Positions 57,782 to 64,000 of a DNA stretch of 64,000 bases are shown piece by piece. The stretch is from Diatrype stigma. Taxonomy: Eukaryota > Ascomycota > Sordariomycetes > Xylariales > Diatrypaceae. The stretch spans positions 186,001-250,000 of the forward strand of contig JAKJXP020000052.1 in NCBI GenBank assembly GCA_022225965.2. Direction: 5' to 3'. A model generated the notes under the pieces. That model ran no database searches and was not told where the DNA came from. It saw only the letters and a list, made by a program, of their open reading frames with translations. Position numbers and translations under genes: made by a program. The first letter of the stretch is position 1, and the number at the start of each line of letters is the position of its first letter.

Positions 57782-59454
57782 TTAGGCCTCGCCCTCTTCG
57801 AGATCGAAGTTCTCACTGTAACTACCATTCTCGCCGCCGGCGCTGCCACCACCGCCGTAGTAGTCCGAGCCAGACTGGTAAAACGACGTCGCGTAGGGGT
57901 TCGGGGCCGCGTTGTAGCCGCTGCCGCTGCCGTCGCCGTCGCCGCCGTCGAAGCTGAAGGCCGCCGCCGAGCTGCTGCTCGTGGTGGCCGCCGTCGCCTG
58001 CTTCTTCTTCTTCTGCTGCTGCTGCTCCTTCTTCACGAAAGGCTCTGGCTCTTTCTTGATGTGCGCCGCCGCCGCGCGGACGTCCGCGTCGACGCCCTCG
58101 TCAGCGAGGTCCACGACCTCGTGCTGGGCGTCGAACAGATTGCGGTTCTGGCTGTTGCCGAAGATGGACGCCTTACCAGCACCGCCAGGGGCGGGCGCCG
58201 CCACGTTGTACCCCGCGACGGGAGCGGTCTTCTCGGCCGCGGACCGGGGCTGCCTCTTCTTGCGCCCGGTGGGCGTCTCGTCGGGGTCCGGTCCGCCAGC
58301 ACCGCGACCGCGACCGCGGCCGCGGCCGCTCGTCGGCGCGTCGTAGTCGGTGTCATCCTGGTTTTCGTACTCGGACCCGCTGGCGTTGTCCGAGATGGCG
58401 CCGAAGAGGCGCTTGTTTTTTCCGCTTGCAGGGGCGGCGGCACTGCCGGGGGTGGAGGTACCGGTGCCAGTTCCGAGCTTGCTGGCTCGCGATCCCGGGG
58501 TCTTGGCCGTAGCGCCGGTGCGGGGCGTGGAGGCGGCGCTGGTGCGCGATCGCGCGGAAGGCGTGGAGACACCGCCGCCGCTACCGTTGCCGCCGCCGCC
58601 GACGATCTTGCCGATGTTGAGGTCTGCGGTGGGCTCGCCCTTGGCGATCGCGTCATTTTGCGCCTTGGCGAGCTTCTTGATCCCGCGAAACTGCCATTCG
58701 AGGCCGTCGGCGGTGGATTCGCCGAAGGCCTTCTGGATCTCTGGGCGGGAAGTCAGTCAACGTGTTCTGAGCATGTGTGTTTGTGTGTGTGTGTATGGGA
58801 GGCGGGGGGGATATAACGAGGATAGTGGCTATTGTGGATGGAATTGTATGATCAACGTAGAGAATTGAGGAAGTCATATAGTCACAAACTACCAGTCAGA
58901 TGGGCATATGTAGGTGCCCCAAGGGAGATCGTGGTGTGATGGGATGGAATAGAATGTAGTTAGGATCAGGCGAGGTGGAGGGAAAGGGGGGTTGTTGGGA
59001 AGAAGGGAAGGTGTGCCGGCCTACCAGACTTCTCAATCGGCAGCTCGCCCGGGTCCTCTCCCTGCTCTACGGCTTTGGCCTGCATCTTGGCCAGCTGCTT
59101 GATGGGACGTAGGCGGTGATCGACCGAGGAAGCCGACATGCCCGTTCCGCAGTGCGCCGCGAGTGCTGGTGAACCCCATCAGATCTACATATTCCACGAA
59201 CCAACGCATATACAGCAAAGAACATTGATAGAGGTTGCCAAGATACAGAAGGTTGACAATGGTAGGATGAGACAAGAAGGATAGGGCTTCATGCTGAAGC
59301 GATGGAAGCAGGAGCGAGTCGAGGAAGCACGGAGAGCATGCACATGATCCTTACCTTTGTAGTCGAGCTTGATGCCCTTGTTGGTCGCGATGACCGCCGC
59401 TAGGAGGCGGGTCTGCGCCTCGTAGGTCTTGAAGCCGGTCTTGGGTGGGGCCAT
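57782..59454 (-). CDS. Hypothetical nuclear-type protein with duplicated motif and RG tract
   Basis: I cannot name it. Exons on the minus strand are 59454-59355, 59165-59025 and 58740-57782, giving 399 residues in one frame. The start MAPPKTGFKTYEAQTRLLAA leads to an ordered region (to about 125), where a unit HRLRPIKQLAKMQAKAVEQG (after AHCGTGMSASSVD) recurs as WQFRGIKKLAKAQNDAIAKG after FGESTADGLE, which suggests two copies of a small helical domain, possibly DNA- or protein-binding. Then come a Ser/Thr/Gly linker, an RGRGRGRGAGG tract (about 217-227), a KKRQPR basic patch, a conserved-looking KASIFGNSQNRNLF segment, a Lys/Gln-rich stretch and an acidic end NFDLEEGEA. The RG and basic clusters suggest a nuclear, nucleic-acid-associated role (inference). 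Confidence 0.75.
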
Positions 59455-61785
59455 GGCGGTTGATCTTGGCTTTGACTGTGCAGAAGAGATCAGTCAATGG
59501 GCGATGGGTGCCTAATGATGGCGTCGATGGTGATTAAAGTTTAGGGTGGAATACGATATGTAGAAGATGGTGACAATGAAGATGAAGGTGATGGTTTGCG
59601 GTGGCGTGGATGATGAACGCGTAGGCAGGTGCTGGGGGTATGTATCTGAATGATGTAGAGGGCAAAGAAGACGGAAGGCTGGTAAGAGATTTAACGAAGC
59701 TTAACATAGGTTGTTACCAGGTTATGTAGGTTCTGGAGTAAATAATCTCAGGAAGGACCGAACTCGGATATGTTCTTGAATAAAGTCGCAGTTACGCAAT
59801 TGTATGGGATGAGAGGGAGAAGTAAGGATGGTGGTAGACTGTGAATGGATCACCTAATTCGGCAGTCTATGATAGTGGCAGGAGTCAACTTACTTGGTTG
59901 TAGATGAAAGTCCAGGATGTACTCTGGGTTGATTAGGAGGGAAGTAGTGTTATGGGATGGAATAATCTAGAGGGGGATGAGATAGCTGCTGGAGTGATGG
60001 TGAGGTTAGATGCCCTTGAATGTAGAAGAGAAGGATCAATAGGGCAGAGAAGGTACACGTGGTAATCAACCAGAGAATTCCTTGTGTACGTGAGTAGAAG
60101 ATATCAAGTTGACATTGGATGGATGGGAGAAGACTACCTTGATTGTTGATGGTTGTGTCGTGGAAGGTTGATTTACCTAGGAACCATAGGGTCAGTTTGG
60201 GTCTGCTGAAAGGTACCTAGGCTGCTAGGCAATCACTGGGGCAGAGTCAGTAAGGTACAGCTGCCGAAAGTGATGAACTGGTGCAGTGCAGTTGGTTTAT
60301 GAGAAGGTGCCCGCGTGTTTCCGGTATGGTGACTCCAGGTCTCCAGGGCGACAACTGTAAGCGGACCCCTTTACAACAATTAGGAGGGGGCGTGCCACTC
60401 GGGATGCCACTCGGGACAACAACCATATGCAGATACCGTTAAAGAACTAACAGGAGGTCTTCGGTTTTTGATATGATCCATACCTAAGCAATGAGGAAGA
60501 ATTCTTGGATCTAGTGAATATCTTCAGAAATTGGAAGGGGCCGTGGAGTGTCCATGTACCAGTACTCTACCAGAAACTGGAATAACGAGTATCTGATGGG
60601 TACTTACTAAGAAGAAATTGGTACGGCGCCTCTTTCCCATACAGCGTCAATGATACCGTGAACCAGGCGGGAGCAAGGCAACTCTAGAACCGCGTGGTTG
60701 TGTCTAGAGACAACCAGACAACCTACCAGGGGTGATTGGTTATAAGTGCAGTTATAGTGTAGACGCTATCACAACTAATGATATATGGTTAGCTGAGGTA
60801 CGATATCATTGAAGCATAGCACAATCTTCGTGGGCAAGTGAAGGCAGAAGCCTACACACAACTTGACGCACAGTGATGATGGTCAGAGCAACAGCAGATG
60901 GTTGTTGATAGGACGTATCTCCATAGAACTGGGTTGAGGTTCAGCAACAACAGTAATGATAGTGGAGTTGAGCTGGCCAGCTAGGTGCGTATGCTACCGA
61001 TATGAAGCATGGAAAAAGACCATGGTGAAGAGATTTTACAGAGAACCTCGGCGCACGTCAAGGTGGTCGGTGTTTCAAGCAGAGATCAACCCAACGTCTT
61101 CAAAACTCAAGTGAAGAGTAGTCGATGATTGTGAGTTTGCGACTTCCAGTAATATGGCTGATCGATGGTTCGTAGATGATGCTTATCCCAAAAGAGCCAA
61201 GTCCGGAGTGTCTCAAGCCTCCTGAGTCCCACTATATTCTAGAAGGATTTTATTCATGGATAGGATTGTGTATGATACTATTCTGGTCAGGGGTTAATGA
61301 CGGTGGATTGTATCTTGTTCACGCGACGGAACGGGAAATGCACGACCATACACGATGGCTGAAAATGGGTGGGAGATCTTTAACCAATCATCGGCGCCAA
61401 GAATGCCTAAGTGGGCTGTAGCATTCGATCCAAGTGGTTCTGTAAATATGTCATACTGCAGAACAACATGATAGGTCCACGGATAGGAACAACATAAACG
61501 AACTAAAACAGCCTGATGCATTGCCTCAAGCCTCACCCAAGCTTTCATCTTTCCAATGGAACAACAAAATACTTTACTATATAGTAGGAAAGCATTGGCT
61601 CCAATGTTCTGCAAGAGGACCCGACAGACTGCCAGAAAATTGGACATCAGCCTGACTTAGATTGTGTATATATAGTAGGCACTCATAAGCACTCATAGGC
61701 ACTCAGACACCCATAGACACCCATGTCATTCTGATCTTAGGTATTACTTCTTTCTGTTCTAATTCTTCTATTGATAGTGCTATAT
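59455..61785. other. Gene-free upstream region
   Basis: Promoter side of the preceding minus-strand gene and 3' flank of the PQ-loop gene. The first about 700 bases are G/A-rich with GATG-type repeats. Open frames at 61176-61421 (+) and 61294-61647 (-) show no domain. A short ACTCATA-type repeat lies at 61680-61710. Nothing else is recognised. Confidence 0.5.
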
Positions 61786-62781
61786 TCAGAATGCCTTCTC
61801 ACTAACAGGCCTTATGCTTTCTAACGATGTTGACCGACCATTCGAAACTCTAGCTACGTGAGGTGTGACGCCAGCATATGGCCAAGATGATTGCGGTACT
61901 GCTACAGTCGGACCGTCGCCATACACCAGGTACTGCACTCCAAGCATCAGATCGCAGAAAAACTGGAACATGCCGCATATCTTGAATGACCAGGGTATCT
62001 CCGTCTCCGATGTGAAGAACCAATACATCTTCATGGCATCCCCAATCAGCCAGCTGGCCAGGAGAGAAAACCGGAAGCCTTTGCAGGATCGCGACCGCGA
62101 ATTCGCCAGCAGCTGTGGGATAGGCAGCGTCGCTTCAATGCCCAGTCCGATACAGCCTATGAGTTCGGAATAACCCGAGTAGATCGTTTCGAAGGGGGAT
62201 AGGGTCAGTTCGAACACGAGGAGGACGATGGATAGATAGGCGAGGAAATTCCAGTAACTACATGGCTATGTTAGCTGGGATGAGATTGACCCATGGAAAA
62301 AGTAGGAAACCATACGGCTTTGATGAGCGCCACCTCCAGAAATTGTAAGGCCTCGGAACACCTGACAGGCCATCCTGCGCACCCGCGAAGGGAGTCGCAG
62401 CCTCGCCACCTTTGGACGACGGCGAGGGGCGGTAGTCGAGAGCGACTTTCAATAACGCGGCTTGGACCAATATGTTGCAGAATGCCTGCACGAGCAATGC
62501 CGTATCGTATCGAGAGCCGGGGTAGTAAAAGACCCTGTTTACCTGGATGTCAGTAATGTGTCGAATACCTATACATTACAGGCTCTGAATAGAAGGGGCG
62601 GGGGGCTCATGACGAACCTGCAAATGCATGCGACGAGCATGATCAAGGGTATGTCGAGAGAGAAGCCCGCACTCGATCTTACGCGATACATCGAGATGGC
62701 CTGGTCGGAGTAGGTCAGGACCGGTGACAAAATCAAGAATATCGGCGCGGCATAGCCGGCGAGCGTTGCGAAAAACCCCAT
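61786..62781 (-). CDS. PQ-loop membrane protein, Any1/SLC66A2-like
   Basis: A multi-pass membrane protein of the PQ-loop family. Exons on the minus strand are 62781-62618, 62534-62316 and 62257-61786 (284 residues); the joined protein reads ACICR/VFYYPGSRYDTALLVQ and RSSKP/YWNFLAYLSIVLLVFE. The first PQ-loop has SPVLTYSDQAISMYRVRSSA (a Pro, then a Gln-containing YSDQ) followed by GFSLDIPLIML; the second has the classic LPIPQLLANSRSRSCKGFRF (PQ visible). About six to seven hydrophobic segments can be seen. In yeast Any1 (YMR010W) and human SLC66A2 the family acts in Golgi/endosomal lipid asymmetry as scramblase-like proteins, so a similar role is likely, not proven. Introns contain CTGAC or CTAAC. 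The Ser/Pro-rich C-terminus is short. Confidence 0.87.
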
Positions 62782-63665
62782 TCTGTCCTATTCGATGTTG
62801 GAGAATGGGGGAGACTAGGGGAATCGGATGGCCAGCTGCGACATAGGCTCTTGCTACCAAGCCAGGCCGTGGTCGACGTTGCCTCGAAGAGGCTTTCCAG
62901 TTTTCTTTCGAACAACGTGATATATGTAAATGAGGCGGGTGGTCCTAGTTAATGACAATGCTTTCCGGGGCCAGCGGGGTCCAATTGGGAAGCAGCGACG
63001 ACGTGTTCAGAAACTCCGGCTGCTCCGTCGATGAATTATAACTATAGGTAGCTAGCTGATCGGCGCCTTATCGCCAATGTCGCGTGCCAAGTCTGGACAG
63101 ATTGAGTTTGGAGTTCCTGAAGAGAGAAAAACGAGGAAGGAAAAGGAGAACGTTCCGATTGGGCTTGCGACGCCCTGACCACACGCAATCTGTAACTAGT
63201 TTGACCCACTAATGCCGGTAGCATTTAGGCCTAAATCAACACTTACTGACTGGTGTTCTGGTCTCATCTCATACATCTTGCGCAGTACAACACAATAGCT
63301 AGCTAGTAGATATTTACAAGCCATTCGATTGCTTCGCAGGGATGTTGGTTCGATCATTAGCTTCGTGTTGCTACATGGTAGTGCAAACGTTCTAGCAACT
63401 TGGTAACTTCCGTATTTCTAGCCATGCTCACTAAGCCAACGCTCTGCTTAGGTAGACAGGCACTCACTCTATGTGGTCAATGAAAAGGAATTCGACGTAT
63501 GGGCAAAGTGGAAAAAGTACTTGTTATCCATTAGTGGTTGAGGAGCTCATGACTTGTAGAACTGAATGGGGATGCTTCCAACGTGATGGAATATACGCTA
63601 TATCCCTTCTAGACCACCCCCCCACCCCCCCCCTTTCCCCCTTGAAAGCGATGTAGATCTAACCC
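62782..63665. other. Intergenic region upstream of the PQ-loop gene
   Basis: Promoter of the PQ-loop gene and 3' flank of the small membrane protein. C-rich runs lie at 63617-63645. No gene is seen. Confidence 0.5.
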
Positions 63666-63863
63666 CTATGTCCGGGGTTCTTCTTCCTCTCCACCTTTGT
63701 ACCAACGCCATGTCGCTTGAATCCAGAATGTAGTCTCTATGGTTCCGAATATCCCTATCAACACATACACAACCGTCTTCACGCCACGAGTCATGCCGAG
63801 GTCCTTGAAGCTGATTCGTGGCATCTCGGGATTCTTGTGAGGTTTCTCGTCATGATTGCTCAT
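63666..63863 (-). CDS. Small single-TM protein
   Basis: 65 residues from the ATG at 63863 (MSNHDEKPHKNPEMPRISFK). After a charged N-terminus with a DLGMTRGVKTVVYVLIGIFG segment comes one hydrophobic stretch (VVYVLIGIFGTIETTFWIQA), then a basic-aromatic TWRWYKGG and an acidic EEEE tail. It resembles a tail-anchored or single-span organelle membrane protein. The frame stays open to 63965, where an in-frame ATG gives a 99-residue form with an Arg-containing, acid-poor N-terminus that could be a mitochondrial presequence; I cannot decide between the starts. No family name is claimed. Confidence 0.6.
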   Translation of the reverse strand: MSNHDEKPHKNPEMPRISFKDLGMTRGVKTVVYVLIGIFGTIETTFWIQATWRWYKGGEEEEPRT

Positions 63864-64000
63864 TTGCTCCCGGAGGCGTGGTTGGCAAGTTGCGAAAGAA
63901 GAGTGTATGAGGTTCTTGGCAAGCTGTAATGAGCGTGGTTGAGCTAGCATTAAGTGTAGTGGCATGTGGGGTCTGCCCGCCGCTCTGCGTAACGATACTG
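63864..64000. other. Window end
   Basis: Either the leader of the small membrane protein or its alternative N-terminal coding part. Nothing else is seen. Confidence 0.4.

Noticed and set aside
57773..58868. Open frames on + (347 aa and 172 aa) over the nuclear-type gene
   Set aside because: Low-complexity Ala/Gly/Val translation opposite a multi-exon gene with good splice sites; a GC-skew artefact.

Overview
The window is a piece of a filamentous ascomycete (Pezizomycotina, most likely Sordariomycetes) nuclear chromosome. Genes are monocistronic, carry short GT-AG introns with CTAAC/CTGAC-like branch points, and encode typical fungal proteins (Sac3, Mak16, uL4, a Met12-type MTHFR, a 2EXR protein). 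They are separated by long non-coding stretches rich in microsatellites and a CCTAGG/GTAGGTA motif. Exon structures below were built by hand by joining reading frames across splice sites of matching phase. The species cannot be named from this sequence.

Layout. 1-2629: 3' part of a PI-specific phospholipase C gene (+), cut by the window edge. 2630-10768: about 8 kb without a supportable gene, with microsatellites, an AT-richer block and a 10-N gap beside a C22 run. 10769-11650: 2EXR-domain protein (+). 12723-13835: nitronate monooxygenase ending in SKL (-). 14835-16175: uncharacterised acidic protein (-). 18020-22885: SAC3 mRNA-export scaffold (+, 3 exons). 23928-25418: ankyrin-repeat relic with an in-frame TGA and no recognisable 5' part (-). 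29084-30664: uncharacterised Ser/Thr-rich protein (+). 30665-39320: about 8.6 kb without a clear gene. 39321-39551: small gene for a four-copy FGRSGYN repeat peptide, with a TATA box and A/C-rich leader (+).

40313-63863 is gene-dense: MSS1/MnmE mitochondrial tRNA-modification GTPase (-, 3 exons including a hidden 19-nt last exon) divergent from MAK16 (+, 5 exons); enoyl-CoA hydratase/isomerase ending in PKL (+); ribosomal protein L4 (+, 3 exons); aromatic-type aminotransferase (-, 4 exons) divergent from MET12-type methylenetetrahydrofolate reductase (+); a nuclear-looking protein with a duplicated motif (-, 3 exons); a PQ-loop membrane protein of the Any1/SLC66A2 type (-, 3 exons); and a small single-TM protein (-).

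Most of this is housekeeping: lipid signalling, mRNA export, ribosome assembly and translation, mitochondrial tRNA wobble modification, one-carbon and amino-acid metabolism, peroxisomal metabolism. No biosynthetic gene cluster, intact transposon, tRNA or rRNA gene was recognised. The most unusual locus is the small FGRSGYN-repeat gene at 39.3 kb, standing alone next to a long gene-free tract.
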